Numbered from the stretch's first letter, positions 47,111 to 57,087 are shown. The stretch is 64,000 nt of DNA from JAHQVI01 sp963727575 (GCA_963727575.1 CAVSIA010000017.1:248001-312000); one strand, 5' to 3'. A program made the numbers and translations. Notes: a model not told the origin generated them from the letters alone.

Positions 47111-48140
47111 TCAGCGCTCCGTCAGCTTCAGCTCGATGCGGCGATTGCGGCGCATGGCCTCGTCGGAGTTGCCCTCCGCTATCGGCTGATATCTCGCCGA
47201 ACCCGGCCGCGACCAGACGCTTGGCCGGTATGCCCTTGCTGATCAGATATTTGACCACCGAAATCGAGCGGGCGGAAGACAGCTCCCAGTTCGACGCGAA
47301 TGTCGGCGTCGCGATCGGGCGGCTGTCGGTGTGGCCGTCGATGCGCAGCACCCAGTTGATCTCGCTCGGGATCTGCTGTTCGAGCTGCAGCAGCGCGTCG
47401 GCAAGCTTGTCGAGCTGCGGCTTGCCGGCAGGCGTCAGCTCGGCCGAACCGCTGTCGAAGAACACCTCGGACTGGAACACGAAGCGGTCGCCGACGATCT
47501 GGATGTCCGGGCGGTCGCCGATCACCTTGCGGAGCTGGCCGAAGAAGTCGGACCGGTAGCGCGACAGCTCCTGGACGCGGCGGGCCAGGGCGACATTCAG
47601 CCTTTGCCCAAGGTCGGCGATCCGGGTCTGGGACTCGCGGTCCCGTTTCTCGGAGGCTTCGAGCGCGTCTTCGAGCGCGGCGATCTGGCGGCGGAGTGCG
47701 GCGATCTGCTGATTGAGCAATTCGACCTGGGCGAGGGCTTCGGAGGAGAGCTTCTTCTGCTCGTCGAGTTCGCCGGTGAGGGTCGAAATCCGCCCCTCCG
47801 CGGACTGGCCCTGCTCGCCGGCCGCGCTGAGCTGCCCTTGCAGACGATCCTTCTCGGCCTGGGAGGCGGTCAGCGAGGCCTGCATCGAGGCGATCTGGTC
47901 GGCGGCCGACTGGGCGCGCGAGCGCTCGAGCGCAAGCAGCTCCGTCAGCGAGGCGAGCTGCTTGTTGAGCCGGGCGAGCGCGGCGTCCTTGCCGCTGGAT
48001 TCCTGGGTGACGAAATACTGCGCGATCATGAACATCGACATCAGGAAGATCACCACGAGCAGCAAGGTCGACAGCACGTCGACGAAGCCCGGCCAATAAT
48101 CCTGCGCACCGCGGCGCCGTCCTCTTGCGGCAAACGCCAT
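47111..48140 (-). CDS. OmpA/MotB-like peptidoglycan-binding protein (one frameshift)
   Basis: Starting at 48140, the protein has one membrane segment (FVDVLSTLLLVVIFLMSMFMIAQYFV), a long coiled coil (~55-190) and a C-terminal OmpA-like domain (FVFQSEVFFDSGSAEL; LRIDGHTDSRPI; SSARSISVVKYLISKGI). An extra base near 47191 cuts the domain; correcting it gives YQPIAEGNSDEAMRRNRRIEL and a stop at 47111. Without correction translation would run on into repeat DNA. It lies 12 bases from the stated end of the MotA/ExbB-like gene region and forms a pair with it. Confidence 0.82.
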
Positions 48141-48184
48141 GGGGTCGGCCTCCTAAATTCTGACTGATACCGCGACCATTGCCG

Positions 48185-49229
48185 TCAGCGATCCCCGCGC
48201 CCCGGCGGGCGGGCGGCAACGTCGCGCAGAATGGTGGCGAGTTTGTTCTGTTCGCGAAGCATGTTGGCGAGCGCATTCTGCTGATGCGCCTGCTCGTCCA
48301 CCCATTCGCGGACGACCTTCTGCTCCGCGCGCATCTGCTTCACCAGCCGGTCGATGCCGCGCGACAACTCCAGCATGGCGTCGCCGGTATTGTTGCGAAC
48401 CATGCTCTGCTCGATTTTTTCGGCAAGGTCGGTCATGGCGCGCTGCATGTCGAGAATGGCGAAGCGGAGCTGGGCGGGCTGTCCGGACGATGCGCCGCTG
48501 TTTTCCTGTCCCAGCTCGGTCATGCTGGACAGCCATTCCTCGACTTCGTTGTAAAAGCGCGACTGCGCCTGCGATGCCTGCAGGTCCAGAAAACCGACGA
48601 TCAGCGAGCCGGCAAGGCCGAACAGCGATGACGAGAATGCCACGCCCATGCCTTTGAGCGGCGCTGTCAGGCCGTTCTTCAGCTCCTCGAACAGGACCCC
48701 GCTTTCGCCGCCGCCCGGATTGAGCGCGTTGATCGTCGACGCCGACCGACTGAACCGTCTGCATCAGGCCCCAAAAGGTGCCGAGCAGGCCGAGAAACAC
48801 CAGAAGGCCAACCAGATAGCGCGTCGTCTCGCGGGACTCGTCGAGCCGGGAGCCGATCGAGTTGAGGATGGAGCGCATCGCGGTGGCGTTGAGCGCGGAC
48901 TGTCCCTGGCGCCGGGTCAGCAGCGTCGCCATCGGAGCCAGCATGACCGGCGAGCGCTCGACGGTCAGTCCCGGGTCGGCGATGCGGAAATTGTTGACCC
49001 AGCGGATTTCGGGATAGAGCCGGAGGACTTGCTGGAACGTGTAGATGACGCCAAACCCGAGCGTGCCGAGAATGACCCCGTTAAGGGCCGGGTTCGCGTT
49101 GAACGCGGTGGCGATGGAGGCGTATAGAATAATGGCTATAAACGACGCGAGGGCGACGAATAAAAACATCCGCCACACGAACACTTGCGGCTTCGACAAC
49201 TTGTAGTAGGGTGTCTTCGTCATACTCAT
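48185..49229 (-). CDS. MotA/TolQ/ExbB-like proton channel protein (one frameshift)
   Basis: The protein has three to four membrane segments: VWRMFLFVALASFIAIILYASI; GVILGTLGFGVIYTFQQVL; YLVGLLVFLGLLGTFWGLMQTV; and, after an extra base near 48740, VAFSSSLFGLAGSLIVGFLDL. The last two match the conserved MotA/TolQ/ExbB core. A long C-terminal helical tail ends at 48185. Paired with the MotB-like gene it may form a proton-driven envelope complex; no flagellar genes are near. The start at 49229 or 49223 is uncertain. Confidence 0.8.
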
Positions 49230-49484
49230 CGAATGCCTTTGCAGCGGATAAGCCATGGCACCGCCCCCCTCCCGCTCTCACTCATAGCCGATATCCACAG
49301 CAAAAAACAGCAAGTTGGCATTTGAGGGGGCTATAACACTGAGCGGTGTGGCCGGTCCAACGCTCACACGGTTTCGCGGCCCTGCGACGGCGGCGAAGTT
49401 CAAACATCGTTAACGATACGCGAGCAAATATAGGCCGCATTTTTAGGCAAATTCTCAGATTGCCAATGAATATTTCGCCATTCG

Positions 49485-50264
49485 CTAAAGCAATTTCAAT
49501 AACGCACGATGGACACGTTCATTCCCTGCAAGAACGTTGCCAGTCTCCATCATCGCCTTGCCGCCGTCCAGGTCGGATGCAAAGCCTCCCGCTTCCCGGA
49601 GAATGACCAGCCCTGCGGCCATATCCCACGGGCTGAGGCCGAGTTCCCAAAAGCCGTCGTAACGCCCCGCGGCGACCCAGGCGAGGTCGAGCGCGGCCGA
49701 ACCGCTGCGGCGGATGCCGGCGACGACCGGCATGACGGCGGTGAGCTGGCGGAGGAAGGTGTCCTGCCCCGGCCGGCCGCAATGCGGGATGCCGGTGACC
49801 ACGACGCAATCCTCCAGGCGGGAGCGCGCGGCGACGCGGATACGTCGGTCGTTCAGGAAGGCGCCCTTGCCCCGCTCGGCGGTGAAGGTGTCGCCATTGG
49901 CGGGATTGTAGATCAGCCCGGCGACGAGCTCGCCGTCACGCTGCAGCGCCACCGAGATGCAGAAATGCGGAATGCTGTGCAGGAAGTTGGTGGTTCCGTC
50001 CAGCGGGTCGACGATCCAGACATGGCTTTTGTCCGGACCCTCGACCATCCCGCGCTCTTCCATCAGAAAGCCGTAGCCGTGGCGCGCTTTGGCCAGCTCG
50101 TCATAAAGGATCTGTTCGGCGCGAAGATCGGCGGCGGAAACGAAATCGCCCGGCCCCTTCAACGAGACCTGCAGATGTTCGACCTCGCCGAAATCCCGCG
50201 CGAGACTCCGGCCCGCCTTGCGCACGGCGCCAAACATCATGGTCATCAGCGCAGAGGCTGCCAT
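49485..50264 (-). CDS. suhB: Inositol monophosphatase family protein (SuhB-like)
   Basis: This is a 259-residue Mg-dependent phosphatase. The motifs GDFVSAADLRAE, EERGMVEG, WIVDPLDGTTNFLHSIPHF and LDLAWVAAGRYDGFWE are those of the family. ATG 50264 follows GAGGAAAC; the open frame upstream overlaps nothing useful. The order efp-suhB-motA-like-motB-like is familiar from Rhizobiales. Confidence 0.9.
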   Translation of the reverse strand: MAASALMTMMFGAVRKAGRSLARDFGEVEHLQVSLKGPGDFVSAADLRAEQILYDELAKARHGYGFLMEERGMVEGPDKSHVWIVDPLDGTTNFLHSIPHFCISVALQRDGELVAGLIYNPANGDTFTAERGKGAFLNDRRIRVAARSRLEDCVVVTGIPHCGRPGQDTFLRQLTAVMPVVAGIRRSGSAALDLAWVAAGRYDGFWELGLSPWDMAAGLVILREAGGFASDLDGGKAMMETGNVLAGNERVHRALLKLL

Positions 50265-50424
50265 TGCGTTTCCTCGAAGTGTCGGCTTTGAATGAGCGGC
50301 CCGGCAAGGCCGGACGGGGGCTGGCCCCGCTGCCGTCGGCGCCATGCAAACTGCCCGCTCGCGCGCGGAAAGTCCAGCCTCTTAGGTTCAAACTTAAGTA
50401 TATCCGCAGCGCTCGGGACCGCCG

Positions 50425-50988
50425 TCAGTCGGCGCGGCGGACGTAGCTGATATCGTTGGTGTCGACGACGATCCGCTCGCCCGTGGTGACGAAAGGCGGC
50501 ACCATCACGCGGACGCCGTTTTCCATGATCGCCGGCTTGTAGGAGGCGGATGCGGTCTGGCCCTTGACGACCGGCTCGGCCTCGGTGACCTGGAGCACGA
50601 CATGATCGGGTAGGGAAATGCCGATCGGCCTGCCCTCGTAGCTCTCCACGGTGACTTTCATCCCATCCTGCAGAAACGCCGCGCGCTCGCCGACGAACTC
50701 CTCGACGATCTCGAGCTGCTCGTAGCTTGCGGTGTCCATGAAGATGAGCATGTCATCCTGCTTGTAGAGGAACTGATAGTCGTTCTGCTCGAGCCGGACG
50801 CGCTCCACGGATTCCGACGCGCGGAAGCGCTCGTTGAGCTTCGAGCCGTTGAGGAGGTTCTTCAGCTCGACCTGCGCATAGGCCGGCCCTTTGCCCGGCT
50901 TGACCGCCTGAACCTTGACCGCCACCCAAAGCGAGCTCTGATGCTCGATCACATTGCCGGGGCGGATTTCGTTGCCGTTGATCTTCAT
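50425..50988 (-). CDS. efp: Translation elongation factor P
   Basis: This is a 187-residue, three-domain protein. The loop Lys that is modified in many bacteria is present (Lys33 in VKPGKGPAYAQV). Other segments, ERVRLEQNDYQFLYKQDD and VPPFVTTGERIVVDTNDISYVRR, are typical. EF-P rescues ribosomes at polyproline stretches. It is likely the first gene of the suhB group. Confidence 0.96.
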   Translation of the reverse strand: MKINGNEIRPGNVIEHQSSLWVAVKVQAVKPGKGPAYAQVELKNLLNGSKLNERFRASESVERVRLEQNDYQFLYKQDDMLIFMDTASYEQLEIVEEFVGERAAFLQDGMKVTVESYEGRPIGISLPDHVVLQVTEAEPVVKGQTASASYKPAIMENGVRVMVPPFVTTGERIVVDTNDISYVRRAD

Positions 50989-51441
50989 GGCGCTCCGATG
51001 TCGTCATTTCCATGGATTTTCGGCATCCATTGGGGGGCTTCCGGGGGCGATGTCAAGGGGACGCGCGAGGGCCCGAGCAAGTTGCATGGCGCGGTCACGG
51101 AGATGTCGGATCGGTTACCGGCTGCGGACGAAGCGCACGAACGGCCGTCGCCGGGATCTCAGACCGGGGCAATGGCACGTCGCGACCGCTTCGGCGCCGA
51201 AGTAATGAATTCTTACTAGGCCGGCTGGCTCAGCGTGGCGGGAGCAAGTTTTCCGATAATCGAAAAATGCATCATCTCTTTGAAAAGTCGTGGAAAACGC
51301 CGTTTGACGCACGGCGAATTATGCTTCATGGGACAAGATGGAACGCGAGTGAAAAAGTTCGTTAAGAAATTGCTAGTGAAAAAGATATCTGGTATTCTAC
51401 AATTCTAAATCGACAAAATGTTGTAATTCACTTGCGCAGAA
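50989..51441. other. 453-bp AT-richer intergenic region
   Basis: The first half is GC-rich and probably holds the efp promoter. The second half (51230-51440) is clearly AT-richer than its surroundings, with TTCGTTAAGAAATTGC and GATATCTGGTATTCTAC as possible promoter elements for the gene at 51442. No RNA gene was recognised. Confidence 0.4.
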
Positions 51442-51927
51442 GTGGGGGCGGATGTGGATAAGCTTGCAGTTTGGGTATTCGCCGCACTTCTCGGCTATAT
51501 TTGCTTCGTCCTTACTTCCATAAATGGAAAATTGGACGATTTGAATGCCTCCGGGGCACAGGTCGCGGTTTTAAACGAAGTAAAGCCGCAGAGCTTTACG
51601 GGGAATGACGTTCAGCAGATCGTCTATCGGGAAGCCGCTCCTTCCGTCGGCACATCGATGCAGGCTGGTTTCCTTTTGGCCGCTATGATCTCAATTTTCG
51701 TCAGCTGGCACACGTCGAGAATCTACCATACGCATCAGTGGACCAAGCGGATGCTCAAAAAGACGTTCACGACTTATAGCGAGCCGCATATCGTGCCCGC
51801 CCGGCGTGACCCCGTTCATGTGGATCAGGATTGCGTCGGCGACCCGCCGCGACCCGATGGGCGGATCAAGCAGAGTTGGCTTCCGGCGCACGCCAAGGAG
51901 CTGTATGTGAGCTGGGGTCGTGCCTGA
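51442..51927 (+). CDS. Two-pass membrane protein, unrecognised
   Basis: This ~161-residue protein has a membrane segment at each end of a short outer loop (LAVWVFAALLGYICFVLTSI and SMQAGFLLAAMISIFVSWHT), followed by a basic, Pro-rich cytoplasmic tail. The start is GTG 51442 or GTG 51454 (VDKLAVW), the latter with GGGGGCG at a good distance. Codon use is less GC-rich in the first half than in nearby genes. It stands just upstream of the PAAR-like gene. No family is recognised. Confidence 0.55.
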   Translation: MGADVDKLAVWVFAALLGYICFVLTSINGKLDDLNASGAQVAVLNEVKPQSFTGNDVQQIVYREAAPSVGTSMQAGFLLAAMISIFVSWHTSRIYHTHQWTKRMLKKTFTTYSEPHIVPARRDPVHVDQDCVGDPPRPDGRIKQSWLPAHAKELYVSWGRA

Positions 51928-51998
51928 CGCGGATGCGTCGGACGGGCCTAAGCCGCGCTCTCGGCGCTCGCCTTAATTGCGCGCGCTTCGCCGATAGA

Positions 51999-52343
51999 AT
52001 GCGGCTCATGACCAGATCGATCCGCATCCGCTTCGGCACCCCTTGGCTCCTCGCCGTGATTTTGGCCACCGGTACGCACGCCGCCATGGCGGCCGACGGC
52101 GCGCCAGCCACGGCCACGACCGGCAGCGCCACCACGATGATCAACGGCAAACCCGCCCAGCGCGCGGGGGATCAGACCGGCGACGGTGCGGTGGCCGTCG
52201 AGTTGTCCTCCAACGTCTTCATCGACGGAAAGCCGGCGGCGATCGGCGGCGGCTGTGCGAACGGGGCGGGCGGGGGCAGCTCGAACGTCTTCATCAACGG
52301 CAAGCCTGCCGCGATCGGCGCCGGCGCGCCCTGCCCGAAATAG
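51999..52343 (+). CDS. Exported PAAR-like repeat protein
   Basis: This 114-residue protein has a Sec signal peptide (TPWLLAVILATGTHAAMA). The mature part has three related units: TTMINGKPAQRAGDQ, SSNVFIDGKPAAIGG and SSNVFINGKPAAIGA, each close to the PAAR motif that caps type VI secretion spikes. PAAR tips normally stay in the cytoplasm, so a signal peptide is unusual. Two Cys (GCANG, APCPK) may pair. No T6SS genes are in the window. It may have a structural envelope role. Confidence 0.7.
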   Translation: MRLMTRSIRIRFGTPWLLAVILATGTHAAMAADGAPATATTGSATTMINGKPAQRAGDQTGDGAVAVELSSNVFIDGKPAAIGGGCANGAGGGSSNVFINGKPAAIGAGAPCPK

Positions 52344-52425
52344 ATCCGCCGGCTAGCGCGTCACCCCGCCTTCGAAAACATCGCTCGGGCGGGATCGAAG
52401 CGCTTCCGCCTAAAATGAACTCGCC

Positions 52426-54084
52426 CTAACGGTCGACGCGCACCGTTTCCGATTGCGTGCCATCCTTGAAGGACAGCCTTACGCTGGCGAACTTCGTGTT
52501 GGTGGGCAGCTCGATATAGATCGGCCCGTTGCCGACATTATAAGGATCTTTCGGGTTGCACGGCTCCAGGGCGAAATCGCTCGGCGTCGCTTCTGAATCG
52601 ATGCCATAGGCGACGGCGTCGATGGCGCAGCGATTGGATACGAGCTGGCTGAAATAGAGCAGCAGCTTGCCGTCGTAGTCGCGGAACGCCAGCCAGCTGT
52701 TCTTGGTCATGTCGAGCATCTGCTTCTGCGCCGCGATCAGGGCGGCGCCGGGATCGAAATCCAGGGTGAACGGCCCGCGCATCTCGCTGCCGATATCGGT
52801 GTATTTGACGAAGATCCGGGTCTTGCCGACATTCGGCTTCAGTGAGATCGAGGTCTTCGGCATCTTCAGCCCGGTGGCGGCGTTGGTCGCATCGAGTTGG
52901 CCGGTCGAGCGGAACGCCTCCTCGTCGGCGAGCTTGTAGAACACCTCGCGCGGCATCTCCTTGAAGTTGAGATTGACGATCCAGTCGGCATTGGACCGCA
53001 TCGCCGACATCGTAACCGGCGTCTCGTTCATCGACTGTTTCAGGAGGGCGAGCGAGGCGAGGCGCTTGTCGGCATCCTCCAGCCATTCGGCGGCGACGCT
53101 CTGGTCGATGAAATAGCGGATGAGCTTGCCCTCGGCGTGCAGTGCCTTGAAGCGCTCCAGCGCGGCCAGTTCGGCCTGCTTGTCGGCGAGCGACTGCGCG
53201 CCCTTGCGCGCGGCGGAATAGTCGCGGCTGAGCTCGTAGAAACCGGGGGCGAAGTCCGGGTTGGCATCGAGAAAGGCCGTCAGCATGTCGACCCGCTGCG
53301 GCGCTTCGAGGAGCAGAATCCGGGCGAAATCCATCAGCGGGCGCGGGTCCTGCTCATACAGGGCCGCGTAGATCTCACGCGCGCCGCCCCGGCCCTCCTG
53401 GATCTTCAGAAAGCTCTGATAGCGCAGATGCGGATCGACGAAATTCAGCTTGAAGGCGAAGAAGGCGTTGTAGCTGCGCCGGGCGTTCGCGTAGTCGCCG
53501 CGCTGCTCGTAGAGGCGCGCATTGTGGTAGTGCTCCTCGGGCTTGGCCGCATTCTCGATGATGCCGCCGGCTTTGTTGATCCCGGCAAAGCCCTGCTGGA
53601 TCGCTTCAAGAGAGACGGCGATCTGCTTCGTCGTCTCGGCAATGCTCCGCGTCGCTTCTTCGGTGTTCTTGGTGCTTTCCTCGACCCGCCCGACCGCCTC
53701 GGCGGTTTTCCGCGTGGTCTCCTTGATCTCGGCGACGTCCTTGCGGATCAGGCCGATCGATTGCTGCAGCTCGGCGATGGCGGGAAAATTCGTCGCCAGC
53801 ACGCCCTTGGCCTCGGTCTCCTTGGTCTGGAAGATCAGGGTGATGCTGGAGAAGGTGAGAAAGGAGGCGGCGATGATCAGCGGCGGCAGCAGACGCGGGC
53901 GCACCGTGCGCCTGATCAGTACGCCGAGGATCAGGACCACGGTGCCGGCCAGGCTCAGCCAGAAGACGTAGGTGCTGAGCGGCGCCAGCGGCTGGACCAC
54001 GTCCGACACGAACCCGCCGACCGCCGCCACCGGCATGAAGATCGCCGTATATCGCCCCAGATTTTCCCGAGCTATCCCGTTCAT
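52426..54084 (-). CDS. Membrane protein with coiled coil, TPR-like and C-terminal beta region
   Basis: This is a 552-residue protein. Two to three N-terminal membrane segments (residues ~12-90) are followed by a methyl-accepting-like coiled coil (~105-175: LIRKDVAEIKETTRKTAEAVGRVEESTKNTEEATRSIAETTKQI). A helical TPR-like part (~185-370: EEHYHNARLYEQRGDYANARRSYNAFFAFK) and a beta-rich end follow. No catalytic motif is seen and no family is recognised. It is convergent with the PAAR-like gene. Confidence 0.7.
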   Translation of the reverse strand: MNGIARENLGRYTAIFMPVAAVGGFVSDVVQPLAPLSTYVFWLSLAGTVVLILGVLIRRTVRPRLLPPLIIAASFLTFSSITLIFQTKETEAKGVLATNFPAIAELQQSIGLIRKDVAEIKETTRKTAEAVGRVEESTKNTEEATRSIAETTKQIAVSLEAIQQGFAGINKAGGIIENAAKPEEHYHNARLYEQRGDYANARRSYNAFFAFKLNFVDPHLRYQSFLKIQEGRGGAREIYAALYEQDPRPLMDFARILLLEAPQRVDMLTAFLDANPDFAPGFYELSRDYSAARKGAQSLADKQAELAALERFKALHAEGKLIRYFIDQSVAAEWLEDADKRLASLALLKQSMNETPVTMSAMRSNADWIVNLNFKEMPREVFYKLADEEAFRSTGQLDATNAATGLKMPKTSISLKPNVGKTRIFVKYTDIGSEMRGPFTLDFDPGAALIAAQKQMLDMTKNSWLAFRDYDGKLLLYFSQLVSNRCAIDAVAYGIDSEATPSDFALEPCNPKDPYNVGNGPIYIELPTNTKFASVRLSFKDGTQSETVRVDR

Positions 54085-54331
54085 GCGCCTGCCCCTCCCA
54101 CAACGCGAGCCACAAAGGCCTCCGACACCGCACGCAGGCGGCGAGGTTCGATTATGGTGGGATTGTGGCGGGGGCAGGGCGCAGCAGCAGAGACGGCCGA
54201 CGCGGGGATGCGCTGACGACCGGTTCCGTCAGATGAGCGCAAGCGGCGCTTTTTGTGTCGGGCATTTCTCCGCACAATGGCGGGCAGGGGCGGCGAAGCG
54301 CTGTGCCGCTCAGGATGCCAAAGGCGGATCG

Positions 54332-55339
54332 ATGATTGGCAGAGCGTCTTTTCTGATGCCGCTGACCTGGCTCGGCAGGCAACGAGCGCGGGCCGTGGCG
54401 GCTTTGGTCGTCGCCGGCATCGCGCTTCCTGGGGTTGGCGCGCTGCTCAAGCCGTTCGTTTCGCTCGCGGTTTTCCTCCTTCTGGTGACCTCATTTCTGC
54501 GCGCCGATCTCGCCGCGTTGAAGCGGAGTGTCGCGCGTCCGGGGCTCGTCATCTCGGCAACGCTCTGGACGATGGTCGCCGTTCCGACATTCGTCGTCCT
54601 GGCTGCCCATGCGGCTGGCCTGCCGGCCAAAGCGCCCGATTTTTTCAGTGCGATGATGCTGCATGCGATCGCGTCGCCGATGATGTCGGCGCCTGCTTTT
54701 GCCGCGCTGATGGGACTTGATACGACCTTGCCGCTTGCGGTGCTCGTTCTTTCAAGCGCGCTTCTGCCGCTCACGGCCATCGGCTTCGTCTTTGCCGCTG
54801 GGCTCGATCTTTCGCTTTCGCCGGTCGCCTTGGGACTGCAACTCGCCGGCATGCTTTGCGGTGCCGCTCTCGCCGCCTTATTCATCCGGCGCGGGATGGG
54901 GCTCGAAACGGTTGCGCGCTACCGTGACGAAATCGACGGATTCAACATCCTAATCCTCTACGTGTTTATCGCGGCGCTGATGGCGGAATTCGGCGGTGAG
55001 TTGCTGGCCCGGCCGTTACAGGTGCTTGGCCTGACGGCCCTGGCGTTTGCGATCTTCTTTGTGCTGTTGGGGATCACCGCCGTCGTCTTCCGGCGAAGGG
55101 GCAGGGAAGTGGCGTTTGCGGTCGGGATCGTCACATCGCAGCGCAATATGGGCCTTATGCTGGCGGCGGCAGGCGGGGCCGTGCCGCAACTCGTCTGGCT
55201 TTACATCGCGGTCAGCCAGTTTCCCATCTATCTGTCGCCGCTGATGCTTGGATGGGTGGTCCGGTGGCTGAAAGTGCGCCGACACCCACCCCGGATCGGC
55301 CGGCAACCCGGCGATCTGGAGGCTGCCCCGGATGCGTGA
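54332..55339 (+). CDS. Bile acid:sodium symporter (BASS)-like transporter
   Basis: This is a 335-residue protein with about nine to ten membrane segments. SPMMSAPAFAALMGLDTTLPLAVLVLSSALLPL and a late GIVTSQRNMGLMLAAAGG resemble the crossover segments of BASS/ArsB-type transporters. ATG 54332 is used because the frame upstream overlaps the preceding gene. The substrate is unknown. Confidence 0.65.
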   Translation: MIGRASFLMPLTWLGRQRARAVAALVVAGIALPGVGALLKPFVSLAVFLLLVTSFLRADLAALKRSVARPGLVISATLWTMVAVPTFVVLAAHAAGLPAKAPDFFSAMMLHAIASPMMSAPAFAALMGLDTTLPLAVLVLSSALLPLTAIGFVFAAGLDLSLSPVALGLQLAGMLCGAALAALFIRRGMGLETVARYRDEIDGFNILILYVFIAALMAEFGGELLARPLQVLGLTALAFAIFFVLLGITAVVFRRRGREVAFAVGIVTSQRNMGLMLAAAGGAVPQLVWLYIAVSQFPIYLSPLMLGWVVRWLKVRRHPPRIGRQPGDLEAAPDA

Positions 55340-55354
55340 TTGCGGGCTACAGCC

Positions 55355-56526
55355 TTAGCCCGGCACGCCGCTGCCACGCCACCGCCGGTGGCGGCCCTTC
55401 AGATATTCCTCCGAGCGCATTTCCATCAGCCGCGAGGCGGTGCGCTGGAACAGGTCGGCGCCGTCGCCGGCGGGGTAGAGGGCGTCCGGCTCGGCGTCGG
55501 CCGAGACGATCAGGCCGGTGCCGTTGTCGTAGAGCGTGTCGATGAGGGTGTTGAAGCGTCTTGCCTCGTTGCGGCGGTCGGGCGTCAGGATCGGTACATG
55601 CTCCATGATCACCGTATGGAAGTTGCGGGCGATGGCGAGATAGTCGTTGGCGCCGAGCGGTTTTGCGCACAGATCGGCGAAGCTGAAACGGGCGACGCCC
55701 ATCGCCGCCTCGGGCACGGCCACCTCGCGGCCCTTGACCGTGACGCTCGCCGGCGCGCCCGTATCGCGCCCTGTCAGCATCCGCCAGACCTTACGGATTT
55801 CGGCATCCGCCTCCGCTCCGAGCGGGGAGAAATAGAGCGGCGTGCCCGACAGCCGGTCGAGCCGGTAGTCGCGCGCCGAATCCAGCTCCAGCACCTCCAT
55901 CCGGTCCTCGATCAGCGACACGAAGGGCAGGAACAGCGCCCGATTGAGACCGTCCTTGTAAAGATCCCAGGGCGGAACGTTGGAAGTGGCGACCATGACC
56001 GTGCCGCGCTCGAACAGCACGTCGAACAGCCGGCCGAGGATCATCGCGTCGGCGATGTCGGTGACGTGCAACTCGTCGAAGCACAGAAGCGGGGCGTTCC
56101 TGGCGATGCGCTCGGCGACGAAAGGCACCGGATCGCCCGGATGGGTCTTGCGCGCCTCGGCGATCAGATCGTGGGTCTCGCCCATGAATTCGTGGAAATG
56201 CAGCGCGGCGCTTCCTCGCGAACGGGACGGTGGCGAAAAACAGGTCCATCAGCATGGTCTTGCCGCGGCCGACCTTGCCAAAGACATAGAGCCCGCGCGG
56301 CACCTCGCCGCTTCTGCGCGTCAAGAAGGAAAAGAAGTCGGTCTTGCCGGGGGGCGTGTAGCTGGCGAGACGGTCGGCCAGAACTCTGCAGCTTCTCGAC
56401 GGCGAGAGCCTGCGCGGGGTCCGATCCGATCTCGCCCGAGTGGACCATCTCGCGATAGCGCTCGAGCAGCCTCTGGGCCATATGCACGTCCTTGGCGGTG
56501 ACAGTGTCGGAGCTAAGCCCCGGCAA
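55355..56526 (-). CDS. zapE: ZapE / AFG1-like cell division ATPase (two frameshifts)
   Basis: Three frame segments make one AFG1-type ATPase. The N-terminus (AQRLLERYREMVHSGEIGSDPAQALAVEKLQ) is followed, after an extra base near 56386, by GEVPRGLYVFGKVGRGKTMLMD (Walker A), and after another near 56202 by GETHDLIAEARKTHPGD and LLCFDELHVTDIADAMIL (Walker B). ZapE works at the division site in the membrane-near cytoplasm. The start is unclear: TTG 56526 or ATG 56481. Confidence 0.82.
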
Positions 56527-56644
56527 GGCAGCTACAACAGGCGCGCGGTGGGCGCAACCGTTGAAAAGAGCGTTGCCCGGCGGCGTTTCCTTGCCTAAGA
56601 ACGAATTGGGGCTCGGGCTCGTGGCATGGTGTGGGAGTAATTTA

Positions 56645-56950
56645 GTGAGAAATCTTATATTTTTCGTTGGCGTTATCGTATCCGGCTTAGCTTTTGCGGC
56701 GGGGGCCGAGGCGGCGAGCTGCTATCCGGTGAAGAGCGATGTCGTCAGCCTTGGCGAGAAGGCGGCCCGGGCCTATGGCGAGCGCGCCCTCGACCGGGAG
56801 ATCGAAGAGCGGAAGAACAGTCTCATGTCCTCCGGCGCAGGTATCGGAAAGATCGGCAACCGGAAGATCGACTGCAAGCATTTCCCCAATGTTCTGGGCG
56901 CGGATGAGTGGCGCTGCGTCGGTGCGGCCAAGGTCTGCGCGAAAAGCTAG
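56645..56950 (+). CDS. Small exported Cys-containing protein
   Basis: From GTG 56645 (GGGAG upstream) the product is ~101 residues with a signal peptide (RNLIFFVGVIVSGLAFAAGAEA). The mature part has Cys in SCYPVKSD, IDCKHFPNV, WRCVGAAKVC, which could make two disulfides. No family is recognised with certainty. A terminator-like hairpin follows at 57027. Confidence 0.6.
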   Translation: MRNLIFFVGVIVSGLAFAAGAEAASCYPVKSDVVSLGEKAARAYGERALDREIEERKNSLMSSGAGIGKIGNRKIDCKHFPNVLGADEWRCVGAAKVCAKS

Positions 56951-57026
56951 AGCACCGGTTTGCGTCGCGAAAATGCGACAAAGCAAAGGACGAGCGCGTC
57001 GGCGTTGCTCGCGCCACAGCAGCCGC

Positions 57027-57050
57027 AACGCCGCGGCGGGGGCGTTTTTT
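57027..57050 (+). terminator. Rho-independent terminator
   Basis: AACGCC, a GC-rich loop, GGGGCGTT and then TTTTTC. It ends the transcript of the small exported protein, 76 bases after its stop. Confidence 0.75.
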
Positions 57051-57087
57051 CTTGCCCGCCCCGGTCAAATCGCGATCATGCCCTCCC

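Noticed and set aside
44102..49229. Zorya-type defence system
   Set aside because: Only MotA/MotB-like proteins are present. No ZorC, helicase-nuclease ZorD or ZorE gene is nearby, and the pair sits in a conserved suhB/efp neighbourhood.
51340..51363. EcfG-type promoter GGAAC...CGTT before the gene at 51442
   Set aside because: The spacer is 15 bases, one short of the accepted 16-17, so it is not listed as a feature.
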